DNA of 64,000 bases, from the NCBI GenBank assembly GCA_046328475.1, contig JAXLWN010000005.1, positions 62,001 to 126,000 of the forward strand, in the 5' to 3' direction. The translations under genes and the position numbers were made by a program. The notes below the pieces were generated by a model. It did not search any database. It was not told the DNA's origin and was given only the letters and a program-made list of their open reading frames with translations. Of the stretch, positions 34,101-41,474 are shown one piece after another (position 1 is the first letter of the stretch; every line of letters begins with the position of its first letter). The DNA comes from CADCWN01 sp046328475. GTDB taxonomy: Bacteria > Chloroflexota > Chloroflexia > Thermomicrobiales > CADCWN01.

Positions 34101-34715
34101 TTAGTGGTGCGCTGCCCAACGTTTCGGGGTGTCCGGGGTCGGGCGCGTGGCAAGGTGGTCGAGGATCTGCCGCACCGCAGCGTCGGTGGCGGTGGCGGTC
34201 GTATCGATCATCAGATCGTAAGTGACGCCGGCGTGGACGCGGGCCGCTTGATCGCGCGCGGAGCCGACCAACCGGTCGCCGCGCGCTTGCTCACGTGCCA
34301 TCAGGGTCGCGAGATCGGCGGTGACGCCGACCCAGAGCACGTCGAAGTCGCGCAACTCCTCGCGCCAGGGTTGCACCTGCTCCTGGCCGAAGGCAATGTC
34401 ATCGACGATCACACTGAGGTCCGTCCGCGCGAGCGTGACGATCAGCGCGCGGAAGGCGCGGTAGATCTTCTGGCCGTAGGGGCCGGAGGCGACCCGGTAG
34501 ACGGTGTTGCCCGCCTCGTCGGTCGCGGGCTGGAAGCTGTAGCCGATCGTCGTCCGCTCGCCGGTCCAGTCGTTGACCTGCGGCGGCATCAGGTTGATCA
34601 GGGTATCGATGCTCAGGTAGAGGTAAGGTTCCGGCAACGCCGCCTGGAGCGCGTGCGCGAGTTGGGTCTTGCCCGCGCTGCTCGGGCCGTTGATGTAGAT
34701 GATCGTCGCGCTCAT
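34101..34715 (-). CDS. Chloramphenicol phosphotransferase-like P-loop kinase
   Basis: 204 residues from ATG 34715 behind GAAGGGGAGCG. The P-loop is IIYINGPSSAGKTQLA, matching the CPT family pattern (LNG-x-SSAGK-S/T). Following features are YLYLSIDTLINLMP (substrate-facing Asp), SVIVDDIAFGQEQ (Walker-B-like), and DFDVLWVGVTADLATLMARE with the base-specific loop, plus a final LARDRLVGSARDQAARVHA-like region. The family phosphorylates small hydroxyl compounds with ATP; chloramphenicol resistance itself should not be assumed. Monocistronic, convergent with the cupin gene. CPT-like enzymes are common in Chloroflexota and Actinobacteria with unknown substrates. Confidence 0.85.
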   Translation of the reverse strand: MSATIIYINGPSSAGKTQLAHALQAALPEPYLYLSIDTLINLMPPQVNDWTGERTTIGYSFQPATDEAGNTVYRVASGPYGQKIYRAFRALIVTLARTDLSVIVDDIAFGQEQVQPWREELRDFDVLWVGVTADLATLMAREQARGDRLVGSARDQAARVHAGVTYDLMIDTTATATDAAVRQILDHLATRPTPDTPKRWAAHH

Positions 34716-34847
34716 CGCTCCCCTTCACCTGGCCGATCGCCGATGCGGGCTGCGCCGTGATCAGCCCGCCGTGACGAACACGGTACCGCCTGGCAGACCG
34801 ATCGTGCAACACCGACGCACACCGGTCCTTCTCACTGGGATCACAAG

Positions 34848-34876
34848 GAGCCCCGTGGCAAAGCGCCACGGGGCTC
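34848..34876 (-). terminator. 12-bp hairpin after the cysteine dioxygenase-like gene
   Basis: GAGCCCCGTGGC (34848-34859) pairs with 34865-34876 over a 5-nt loop. It begins about 28 bp beyond the stop of the gene at 34904-35500 (minus strand). No long U tract. Confidence 0.6.
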
Positions 34877-34903
34877 TGTGCGGTCGCGTTGGCTCCTCGT
34901 GCG

Positions 34904-35500
34904 TTAGCGCTCCTGGCGGTCGCAGACGTAGTCGCGCGAGGGGTCGTAGTCGCGCCCGTCGAACTCCCTGAGGCGCGGGCCGTAGAGATGCACCGACCAG
35001 GCGGGGCGCAAGCTCCGGTTGGCGACCCGGTGGATGCCGCCCGCGTAGGGCAGCAAACCCGAACTTTGCCCCTGGTTCCACCGGCGCTGCCAGCGCAGGC
35101 GCAGATGTGCCTGGTTCGGCTGGGCCTCGTCATCGAGCCGCCGGTAGCGTTCCTCCAGCAGGGTGCCGCTGACGCAGGAGTAGATGCCCCAGCTGGTGTG
35201 GTCGTGGATCGGCGTCGCCGCGCCCGGCAGCCAGAGGAAGTAGCCGAGCCACCAGCGGTCGCCGCGCCCTTCGACGTGGTGGACGATCTGCGGCCCGCTC
35301 TCGTGTGCCCAGGAGATCGCCTCTGGCAGGCGAGCGGAGACGCGCGCGGCGAACTCCCCGGCCAAGCGCCGCACCAGGGAGAGGGAGTACCGGAGCGCCC
35401 GGGAGGGCGCGACTTCTGATAGCTGGTCGAGTTCGCGAATATCCTGTTGCGTGATGACCGGATGCGTGGGACGTACTCCCGTTTCATACAGTGCAAGCAT
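34904..35500 (-). CDS. Cysteine dioxygenase-type cupin
   Basis: 198 residues from ATG 35500, preceded by AAGAGGTCCACC. The cupin motif 1 with two metal His is ATPIHDHTSWGIYSCVSGTL, and LLPYAGGIHRVANRS supplies the third His; these three His ligands with no Glu are typical of thiol dioxygenases (CDO family). WSVHLYGPRLREFD is the C-terminal conserved segment. The enzyme would oxidise a thiol such as cysteine or 3-mercaptopropionate to the sulphinate with Fe(II) and O2. Upstream, at 35516-35526, CGGTTCTACCA is a near match (10 of 11) to the FCD operator rule. Confidence 0.87.
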   Translation of the reverse strand: MLALYETGVRPTHPVITQQDIRELDQLSEVAPSRALRYSLSLVRRLAGEFAARVSARLPEAISWAHESGPQIVHHVEGRGDRWWLGYFLWLPGAATPIHDHTSWGIYSCVSGTLLEERYRRLDDEAQPNQAHLRLRWQRRWNQGQSSGLLPYAGGIHRVANRSLRPAWSVHLYGPRLREFDGRDYDPSRDYVCDRQER

Positions 35501-35615
35501 GGTGGACCTCTTTTTCGGTTCTACCAAAGGGTGACGAAAGGTGTTTCGCGCCGCGCGCATGCGAAATCGCGAGACCGGTGCAAGAGATGGGGCGGAAGCC
35601 AGGTTGGTGTTGTTG

Positions 35616-35650
35616 TCGCCCGGCGATGCCGCATTGCCGTCGCCGGGCGA
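35616..35650 (-). terminator. 11-bp hairpin after the exported protein gene
   Basis: TCGCCCGGCGA (35616-35626) and TCGCCGGGCGA (35640-35650) are perfect complements with a 13-nt loop. It follows the stop of the minus-strand gene ending at 35666. Confidence 0.55.
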
Positions 35651-35665
35651 TGATTACTCGCGAGG

Positions 35666-36238
35666 TTACTTGCTTGACGGTGCCGCGCTGCAGCTGACGT
35701 TCGGGTTCCACATCGCGTACATGCCGCTGGGGTTGGACTCGTAGAGCCAGATGTGGAGGGCGTAGAAGGCGGGCAGGCCGTAGCGGTTCCCGGCCGGCGT
35801 GAGCATGAAATCCTGGCCGAAGAGCGACGGCGGCGCGCTGTGGGCCTTGTCCCAGGCCTCCTGGAAGGCGACGTATTCGAGGGCGACGAGCTGCATGCTG
35901 CCGTCGGCCTGGGGCTCGTAGACGACGAGTTGCGGGTGCTGGGCGTCGATCACGCCGCTTTCCACGAGCTTGCCGTTGACGTAGTGGATGCCCATCGTGC
36001 CGACGCCGGGTTGGTCGATGCAGGCGATGCCTGCCGCGTCCTTGAGGAGCGCGTAGCCGTCGGCCTCGGCGACGGCAAGGTTCTTGTAGCCAGCGGTGGC
36101 GGTGCGGACGCCAGCGAGTTCGTCGCGGCTATCGCCCCGGACCGCTGCGGCGATGGGGGAGGTCGCGAGCACGACCAGGGCGATGCCCGCGACGACGATC
36201 GCGATGGCCGCCGCCTTCATGTTTTTGAGCCGAGCCAT
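35666..36238 (-). CDS. Uncharacterised exported protein
   Basis: 190 residues. N-terminal signal sequence (MARLKNMKAAAIAIVVAGIA, then LVVLATSPIAA), so it is secreted or membrane-anchored. The mature part is compact: ATAGYKNLAVAEADGYALLK, then GIACIDQPGVGTMGIHYVNG, PQLVVYEPQADGSMQLVALE and a C-terminal FYALHIWLYESNPSGMYAMW. The two Cys (GIACID and NVSC) could form a disulphide. I know similar sequences only as hypothetical proteins in high-GC bacteria. The start codon ATG 36238 has GAGGAAAACCC upstream. Monocistronic. Function unknown; the HIWLY pattern with conserved aromatic residues suggests ligand or metal binding but this is speculative. Confidence 0.8.
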   Translation of the reverse strand: MARLKNMKAAAIAIVVAGIALVVLATSPIAAAVRGDSRDELAGVRTATAGYKNLAVAEADGYALLKDAAGIACIDQPGVGTMGIHYVNGKLVESGVIDAQHPQLVVYEPQADGSMQLVALEYVAFQEAWDKAHSAPPSLFGQDFMLTPAGNRYGLPAFYALHIWLYESNPSGMYAMWNPNVSCSAAPSSK

Positions 36239-36375
36239 GGGTTTTCCTCCATTTCATAAACGCCAGGGTGATTGGGGAATGCGTTAAGGACAGGCGCTCG
36301 TGGGTTGATCTCCGGCGCGATGATCGGGGCCAGCGGGGTTCAAAGTTCAAAGTTCAAGGTTCGGGTTCCGCCGCC

Positions 36376-36603
36376 CTACTGTTTCGTTCCGATCTTCGAT
36401 GCTGTGAGGGCGATGGATGCTGGCGATCCGGTCGCCGTTGCCTGATCTTCTCGGTCGTTGCGCCACGCGCCGATCCAGGTGGCGGCGTCGGCCAGGGTGG
36501 CGTTGCGGATGCGCCCGCCAGATTGCAGATGCTCCACCTCGACTCGCCGCTCCCCATCGCACTGCCAGTAGCGCAGCACGAAAGCGTCGTAGTGCATCGT
36601 CAT
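36376..36603 (-). CDS. Small uncharacterised protein, 75 residues
   Basis: Chosen over a longer overlapping frame because AGGAGGAATGC stands directly before ATG 36603. The protein reads MTMHYDAFVLRYWQCDGERR, then VEVEHLQSGGRIRNATLADA and ATWIGAW, a small alpha/beta protein of a kind I associate with Chloroflexota and Cyanobacteria hypothetical proteins. The last 25 residues are low in structure (ATATGSPASIAL). It is one of two small genes here; the other (DUF4242) lies 114 bp upstream on the same strand, so they may share a transcript. No catalytic motif is seen. Confidence 0.65.
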   Translation of the reverse strand: MTMHYDAFVLRYWQCDGERRVEVEHLQSGGRIRNATLADAATWIGAWRNDREDQATATGSPASIALTASKIGTKQ

Positions 36604-36717
36604 GCATTCCTCCTGCGCGTCGGCTGTGTTGCCCGGGACGCTGGCGGCATCCCCAGGATGCGGGCAGCGGCGGGGCAGGCGACGCTCCGTGCTTCGCGGC
36701 AGATCATTCCGGTTCGA

Positions 36718-36909
36718 TTACCTGAAGAAATAGGGATCGAGCACGCTCACCTTGCTGATCGCATCCACCGGCAAGCCGTTGCGCCGCGCTGCCTTGCGGA
36801 TCGTCTCCGGGGTCGGGCCGTCGTAGATGCAGAAGGTCCTGGTCTTGTCGTCGGTGACCGGGATCGCCAGGCCATCGGGGAATGTGCGCTCTACCAGGTA
36901 TCGGGGCAT
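36718..36909 (-). CDS. DUF4242 family protein
   Basis: 63 residues from ATG 36909 behind GCAGGAGGTAGCCG. Sequence MPRYLVERTFPDGLAIPVTD, FCIYDGPTPETIRKAARRNG, VDAISKVSVLDPYFF is the compact ferredoxin-like fold of DUF4242, whose characterised members bind nickel or other metals as dimers. Length and ending (LDPYFxR) are normal for the family. It is divergent from the VOC dioxygenase gene, 261 bp apart. Confidence 0.87.
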   Translation of the reverse strand: MPRYLVERTFPDGLAIPVTDDKTRTFCIYDGPTPETIRKAARRNGLPVDAISKVSVLDPYFFR

Positions 36910-36982
36910 CGGCTACCTCCTGCTATCCCATGTCCGCGCGCCGCGGACAGTGCTAGTGTGCCCGATCGGGGCGGCGGGCACA

Positions 36983-37028
36983 TCGGGGGGTACCCCTACT
37001 TTGGCGTCGGGGTACTCCCAAATTGGCG
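36983..37028. repeat. Tandem GGGGTAC repeats in the DUF4242/VOC divergent region
   Basis: Two tandem copies with a period of 24 bp: 36983-37006 (TCGGGGGGTACCCC... ending TTTGGCG) and 37007-37028 (TCGGGGTACTCCC... ending ATTGGCG). The first contains the palindrome GGGGTACCCC (36987-36996). Position between divergent genes suggests a regulator-binding site. GGGTACCC recurs at the SDR promoter near 39,404. Confidence 0.5.
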
Positions 37029-37170
37029 ACGCAGGCATGGGGGTGCGACCCTCGCGCGCCTGCGCCCCCTGGCTTCGCGAGTATGGGCTACGGCGTGGCA
37101 GGTGCGCGATCCGGCGCGGAACGCTATGCTTCTCTCTCTGGGGTAGTGCATTGTGGCCAAGGAGGATCCG

Positions 37171-38094
37171 ATGGTAGCGACACAATCCGGCGCAACCTCC
37201 GTGGAGAGCGTGGCGAGCGACTTCGCGACGTTCGGGGCGATCCATCTCGACGTGACCGACGGCGAGCGCGCGGTCGGCTTCTGGCGCGACCTGGTTGGCC
37301 TGGAGTTGCTGGGCCAGGACGACGCGGGGATCCGGCTGGGCGTCGGGGGGCGGGATCTGGTGGTCCTGCATCCGGGCGCGACAGGCCCGGTCGTGCGGGA
37401 GGCGGCTGGCCTCTATCACCTGTCGTTCCACCTGCCGAGCCTGGCGGAGTTCGCGCGCGTCTACGCCCGCATCGAGGCGGCGGGCTACTTCCAGTATCCG
37501 ACCGATCACGCGATGCACATCGCCAACTACGTGGATGATCCCGACGGAATCGGCCTCGAACTGGCCTACGAGACGTCGTCTGACCTCCGCGCGTCGTGGG
37601 AAGGCGTGCCCGGATACGAGCCGGGAGAGCGCGGCTATCACTGGGGCGGTCGCGATCCGCGCTACCTCGCCTGGCTCGACGCGCAGGTGCCCGATGGCGA
37701 CACCAAGCCGGGCCTGCCTGCGGGCACGGTCGTGGGGCACATGCACCTCCGGGCCGCCGACACCAGCGAGTCGCTGGCGTTCTACCGCGACCTGATCGGC
37801 TTCACCCCCAACAAGGAGGGGACGCCGGGGGCGATGTTCGACATGTCGGCCGGTGGCACCTTCTCGCACCGGCTCGCCTGCAACTCGTGGGAGAGCGCCG
37901 GTCGGCCGCAGCGGCCCGCCGACGTGGCCGGGATGCGCTATTTCACGGTTCAGCTGCGGAACGAGGCAGACCGGGACGCGATCGTCGCGCGCCTGGAGGC
38001 GGCCGGGAAGCCGATCGAGCGCCGCGATGACGCGGTGATCGTGGCCGATCCCGCCGGGACGCGGCTGATCCTCGCGGTGGGCGCGCAGAGCTAG
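37171..38094 (+). CDS. VOC-family dioxygenase, catechol 2,3-dioxygenase-like (CatE type)
   Basis: 307 residues from ATG 37171, with AAGGAGG 5 nt before it; a GTG at 37153 is further from any ribosome-binding site. Two VOC modules: one starting FATFGAIHLDVTDGERAVGF, the second VVGHMHLRAADTSESLAFYR. Candidate metal ligands are His in GAIHLDV, His in VGHMHLR and the Glu of GLELAYE (with DDPDGIGLEL before it), an arrangement of the extradiol dioxygenase or glyoxalase superfamily. LACNSWES is also typical of CatE-like proteins. Likely cleaves an aromatic diol or acts on a related substrate with Fe or Mn. Convergent with the MaoC gene, sharing a bidirectional hairpin. Confidence 0.85.
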   Translation: MVATQSGATSVESVASDFATFGAIHLDVTDGERAVGFWRDLVGLELLGQDDAGIRLGVGGRDLVVLHPGATGPVVREAAGLYHLSFHLPSLAEFARVYARIEAAGYFQYPTDHAMHIANYVDDPDGIGLELAYETSSDLRASWEGVPGYEPGERGYHWGGRDPRYLAWLDAQVPDGDTKPGLPAGTVVGHMHLRAADTSESLAFYRDLIGFTPNKEGTPGAMFDMSAGGTFSHRLACNSWESAGRPQRPADVAGMRYFTVQLRNEADRDAIVARLEAAGKPIERRDDAVIVADPAGTRLILAVGAQS

Positions 38095-38130
38095 CCACCC
38101 ACGCGTCCGCGAACCCAGATACACGAGCAC

Positions 38131-38168
38131 AAGCGCAGCCCGGAGCACGACTGCTCCGGGCTGCGCTT
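38131..38168. terminator. Perfect 17-bp bidirectional hairpin
   Basis: Arms 38131-38147 (AAGCGCAGCCCGGAGCA) and 38152-38168 are perfectly complementary with a 4-nt loop CGAC. It sits between convergent stops at 38094 and 38186. The flanking A/T bases are short, giving a modest U tract in both directions. Confidence 0.75.
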
Positions 38169-38185
38169 CTTGCTAGAGAGTGTGA

Positions 38186-38629
38186 TTAGCTGCGGCTGGG
38201 GAGGGCCACGGTCGCGGTGCCTGGGGTGGTCTTCTGGCCCTGCGGATTCTGCGTCCAGATGTCGAGTTCGACCAGATGCTCGCCGTTCTCCTGGCGCGTG
38301 GCGGTGACCACGCCCTTGCAGGTCATCTCCTGACCGGGATAGTCCATGCCCCGGTAGGAGACGCCCCATTTCTTGATCTTGCCGCCATAACCGACCCACT
38401 CGTGCAGCATGCGCCCGAGGAGGGCGTGCTTGAGCGCGCCGTGGACGATCACGCCGGAGAGGCCGGTGCCCCTGGCGAAGTCGGTGTCGTAGTGGATCTG
38501 ATAGAAGTCGCCCGAGCCCGCCGCCCACTGCACCAGCTGCTGGGTGGTCGGCACGATTTTCAGCTCGATCTCCTGCCCAACGGCCACGTCTTCGAAATAG
38601 GTCTGCTGGGTGCCGGTTTGCGCGCTCAT
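38186..38629 (-). CDS. MaoC-like dehydratase (C-terminal hot-dog half)
   Basis: 147 residues from ATG 38629 behind CGGAGGGATACGACG. Hot-dog fold with the hydratase-2 motif DFYQIHYDTDFARGTGLSGV followed by IVHGALKHALLGRML, where Asp/His of the motif act in water addition. Pair gene of the FAS1-like dehydratase directly upstream (41 bp), and together the two hot-dog subunits would form an R-specific enoyl-CoA hydratase or related acyl-CoA dehydratase. Likely substrate is a CoA thioester in a side-chain or carboxylic-acid degradation route. Confidence 0.9.
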   Translation of the reverse strand: MSAQTGTQQTYFEDVAVGQEIELKIVPTTQQLVQWAAGSGDFYQIHYDTDFARGTGLSGVIVHGALKHALLGRMLHEWVGYGGKIKKWGVSYRGMDYPGQEMTCKGVVTATRQENGEHLVELDIWTQNPQGQKTTPGTATVALPSRS

Positions 38630-38670
38630 CGTCGTATCCCTCCGGATTGCGGCCTGCCCGTCGGCTGACG

Positions 38671-39156
38671 CTAGTAGGCGATGCCGGTGCCACGACTAAT
38701 CGCGACGATTTCGCCGTCGCGGCGATAGGTCGTCTCGCTGGTCGTGATCAGCATCATGCCCAGGCTGCCCTTGCGCTCGTCGAGCGCGGCGATCTTGGTG
38801 GTGGCCGTCAGGGTGTCGCCCGCGCAGATGGTGTCGAACATCTCGATCTCGGTGCCGCCATTGAGGACGCGCTTCAGGCCGTGGTTGAGGCGCGACCGGC
38901 GACTGCGCGAGCCGCCGAAGGTTGGGTCGGAGTCGGCCGGATCGAAGATCGTCGTGCCGAGGTAATGGGGCGGGCAGGGCAGGCTGCGATAGCCCTGCGA
39001 CTGCGCGAACGCTTCGTCGAAGTAGAGCGGGTCGGTATAGCCGACCGCGCGGGCGAACATGCGAATCTGGAGCTTGTCGACTTCCAGGGTCCAGGGTTCC
39101 GATTCGACGCCGATGACCGCCTGCATCTCGGGCGTGATGATCTCGAATGCTGACAC
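38671..39156 (-). CDS. MaoC N-terminal (FAS1-like) dehydratase
   Basis: 161 residues from GTG 39156 (VSAFEIITPEMQAVIG), chosen because GAGGAGGAGATGGC precedes it; the frame continues upstream without coding signs. MFARAVGYTDPLYFDEAFAQ and CPPHYLGTTIFDP are features of the N-terminal half of MaoC-type hydratases, which lacks the active site and pairs with the C-terminal half. The RLNHGLKRVLNGGTEIEMFD segment is also typical. Operon with the next gene. The regulator and promoter were not identified; 335 bp of gene-free DNA separate it from the divergent SDR gene. Confidence 0.88.
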   Translation of the reverse strand: MSAFEIITPEMQAVIGVESEPWTLEVDKLQIRMFARAVGYTDPLYFDEAFAQSQGYRSLPCPPHYLGTTIFDPADSDPTFGGSRSRRSRLNHGLKRVLNGGTEIEMFDTICAGDTLTATTKIAALDERKGSLGMMLITTSETTYRRDGEIVAISRGTGIAY

Positions 39157-39379
39157 GCCATCTCCTCCTCGCGACGCCGAGCGGTGCCGCGCCTTCCCAC
39201 GCTGCTGAAACGCGCACCGCCCGGTCGATACCGATGCCACCATGCCTCGCGGGTTCGTCTGGCATGGCGCGGAAGTTCGGCTGCATTGTACCGCAGCCGG
39301 GGGAGCGAAGTGCCGGGCGCGAAGCCGCGCGTCGCCACCTGCGGCGGATTGTCCACTCACGACTCACGACTCGCCGAAT

Positions 39380-39407
39380 TTGACAATGTCGCGCCGAATG
39401 GTAGGGT
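39380..39407 (+). promoter_or_regulatory. Candidate promoter of the SDR gene
   Basis: TTGACA (39380-39385), 16-bp spacer and TAGGGT (39402-39407), which keeps only half of the -10 consensus. The -10 region overlaps the palindrome GGGTACCC (39404-39411), resembling the GGGGTACCCC at 36,987. The remaining sequence between 39,157 and 39,379 shows nothing I can assign. Confidence 0.4.
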
Positions 39408-39491
39408 ACCCGCCGTTGTTCCATTGACCACCCGCGCCGCCGGGCTCTGTGCTCGGTCGCGCCCGGCAAATGGATGTTAAGGAGGTTCCCG

Positions 39492-40322
39492 ATGGCTGTG
39501 CCGTTACCCCCCGCGATTGCCGAGCGTCCGCGCGGCGACCGTGTTGCCGGGAAGGTGGCGATTGTCACCGGCGGCAACGCGGGGATCGGCCGCGCCACCG
39601 CCGAGTTGCTCGCCCGCGAGGGGGCGCGGGTCGTCGTCGCCGCGCGCACCGTCGCGTCGGGCGAGGAGACGGTGCGGCTAATCGCGACGGCCGGTGGCGA
39701 GGCGATCTTCGTGCGCACCGATGTCGGACGCGAGGAGGAGTGCGTCGCACTGGTCGCCGAGACCGTGCGTCGCTTCGGGCGGCTGGACGTGCTGGTGAAC
39801 AACGCGGCGATCTATCCGCGCGCGACGTTGCAGGAGACGACGGTCGCGGTCTGGCGGCAGATCATGGCGATCAACCTGGAGGGGCCGCTGGTGCTCTGTC
39901 GCGAGGCGGTGCCGCACATGATCGCCGGGGGTGGCGGCTCGATCATCAACGTCGGCTCGGGTAATGCGAAGGGTGGTGCCCCGAACCTGACGCCGTATTC
40001 GGTCTCGAAGGGCGGGCTGTGGACCCTCACGCGCAACATCGCGCTGGCCTTCATCGGCGACAATGTGCGGGCGAACTATCTCAACCCCGGCTGGAACCAC
40101 ACCGAGACGGAGAAGCGGGTGCAGGCGCTGGAGGGGCACGACGAGGCGTGGCTCGCGATGGCGGCGGCGAACTCGCCCGCCGGGCGCGTCTCCGACCCAT
40201 CCGACGCGGCCTACGCCATCCTCTGGCTCGCCTCGGACGAATCGAGCTTCGTCAACGGTCAGGACATCAGCACCGACGCCGGAGTGCCGGGCGGCGCGCG
40301 GCGGGTGTCCCGGCCGGTGTGA
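39492..40322 (+). CDS. Short-chain dehydrogenase/reductase
   Basis: 276 residues from ATG 39492 with AAGGAGG 8 nt upstream. Cofactor motif TGGNAGIGRATAELLA, NNAAIYP, and catalytic YSVSKGG (Tyr-x3-Lys) with the Ser in SIINVGSGNAKGG. C-terminal VNGQDISTDAGVPGG is the usual end. NAD(P)-dependent alcohol/ketone oxidoreductase; the classical fold is complete. The gene ends inside the loop of a 17-bp perfect hairpin. Faces the HpcH-type aldolase gene tail to tail. Confidence 0.92.
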   Translation: MAVPLPPAIAERPRGDRVAGKVAIVTGGNAGIGRATAELLAREGARVVVAARTVASGEETVRLIATAGGEAIFVRTDVGREEECVALVAETVRRFGRLDVLVNNAAIYPRATLQETTVAVWRQIMAINLEGPLVLCREAVPHMIAGGGGSIINVGSGNAKGGAPNLTPYSVSKGGLWTLTRNIALAFIGDNVRANYLNPGWNHTETEKRVQALEGHDEAWLAMAAANSPAGRVSDPSDAAYAILWLASDESSFVNGQDISTDAGVPGGARRVSRPV

Positions 40323-40345
40323 TCGGCGCACCGGCCGGGACACCC
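40303..40345 (+). terminator. Perfect 17-bp hairpin with the SDR stop codon in its loop
   Basis: GGGTGTCCCGGCCGGTG (40303-40319) pairs perfectly with 40329-40345; the TGA stop (40320-40322) is in the 9-nt loop. The last six codons thus form the 5' arm. No U tract follows. Confidence 0.6.
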
Positions 40346-40365
40346 ACGCGTCATTGGATACGACA

Positions 40366-40394
40366 GCGGCCCCTGGCTTTTCACCCGGGGCCGC
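40366..40394 (-). terminator. 8-bp GC hairpin after the HpcH-type gene
   Basis: GCGGCCCC (40366-40373) and GGGGCCGC (40387-40394) form a strong stem. It follows the stop at 40418 of the minus-strand gene. Together with the neighbouring 17-bp hairpin it separates the two convergent genes. Confidence 0.5.
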
Positions 40395-40417
40395 GCTGCT
40401 GACATTACAATGGCCTC

Positions 40418-41215
40418 TTACCCGGCACTCTCCACGATCTTGCGGAGGGCACCGCCTTCCTGCATGTAGAACTGGCGCAAGATGCCGACATCGGTGTTCA
40501 GGTTGAAGTCCTTGACACCGAGATTCATGTAGTACTCGGCCTCGGCCGCGCTGCCGATCTCCGCGCGCGGGCGGACGCCATATTTGAGGCAGGTCTTGAT
40601 CGTGTGCTCGCGCGCCGCGAGGACGTCCGGGTGGAGACCGGTCGTGTAGTTGCGGCTGGCCTTGCCGATGCTGAGGCCGTAGTCGGCCGGACCGAACTGG
40701 ACCATGTCGATGCCGGGCACCTGGAGAATCTCCTCCAGGTTCTCGAGGGCGAGGCGCTTCTCGATCATGATCACGATCACGGCGTCATTGTAGTACTGGA
40801 CATAATCGGTCTGGCTGCCGACCGGGACGCGCCCGCCGGCCATGCCGTGGGTGTAGTTGTTGTCCGGACCTTCGGGGCGGATCATCCTGACGATCGCCTC
40901 GGCATCGGCGGCCGTGCGCACGTCGGTGAAGAGGAGGTTCTGGATGCCGGCCGACATCGCCCGGATCGCCACGTGCCACTGCGCCGACTGCTCGATCTTG
41001 ATCATGCCGCAGAAGTTGGGGGAGAGCTCGATGGCGCGGCCCATGTTGTCGAGGGCGTAAAGGTCATACGGGGCGTACTCGGCCAGGAATTCGACATAGT
41101 CGAACTGGCCGCTCCGCCCGACCAACTCGACCCCCATCGCCAAAGAGTTCTGGATGCGGGTGCCAAAGGTTGGCTTGCCTTCGTTGAGCAGGGTTCGGAG
41201 TCGATTCTCGCGCAT
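40418..41215 (-). CDS. HpcH/HpaI-type aldolase family protein
   Basis: 265 residues from ATG 41215 (MRENRLRTLLNEGKPTFGTR). TIM-barrel class II pyruvate-aldolase features: FDYVEFLAEYAPYD, then VIVIMIEKRLALENLEEILQ, which carries the Glu metal ligand, and VPGIDMVQFGPADYGLSIGK, which carries the Asp ligand. The usual R at the pyruvate site may be Arg in MIRPEGPDNN. Family members cleave 4-hydroxy-2-oxo acids to pyruvate plus an aldehyde. A ribosome-binding AGAGGA lies 11 nt upstream. Could act in sugar-acid or aromatic degradation, but the neighbours give no firm clue. Confidence 0.85.
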   Translation of the reverse strand: MRENRLRTLLNEGKPTFGTRIQNSLAMGVELVGRSGQFDYVEFLAEYAPYDLYALDNMGRAIELSPNFCGMIKIEQSAQWHVAIRAMSAGIQNLLFTDVRTAADAEAIVRMIRPEGPDNNYTHGMAGGRVPVGSQTDYVQYYNDAVIVIMIEKRLALENLEEILQVPGIDMVQFGPADYGLSIGKASRNYTTGLHPDVLAAREHTIKTCLKYGVRPRAEIGSAAEAEYYMNLGVKDFNLNTDVGILRQFYMQEGGALRKIVESAG

Positions 41216-41253
41216 GTGAGCACCATCCTCTATCGTGAGATTCCACCCGCCTG

Positions 41254-41281
41254 AGTATCGTGTGCGGCGAGACAGTGACAA
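41254..41281 (-). promoter_or_regulatory. Promoter of the HpcH-type gene
   Basis: Minus strand: -35 TTGTCA (41281-41276), 16-bp spacer, -10 GATACT (41259-41254), 39 bp before the start codon. Both boxes are close to consensus (5/6 and 4/6). Confidence 0.6.
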
Positions 41282-41474
41282 CGGTGCGATCGGGCATCTC
41301 TTGTACTCGCCGCCCGGACAGTAGCACGGAACGGCCGAGGAGGCAATTCGGCGTATTTCTGGAGCTGTCAGCTGCGTCGCTGCCACCACGCGCTCGTCGC
41401 TCGCGTGGCGGCTGGCAAGGGTGGCGTGCTATCGTCTGCCGATTGGCGAACTGTGGTGAGCGGTGGGGGAGGCC

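Noticed and set aside
34101..34715. Calling the CPT-like kinase an antibiotic resistance gene
   Set aside because: The family fold is clear, but most members have unknown small-molecule substrates and no producer cluster is present.
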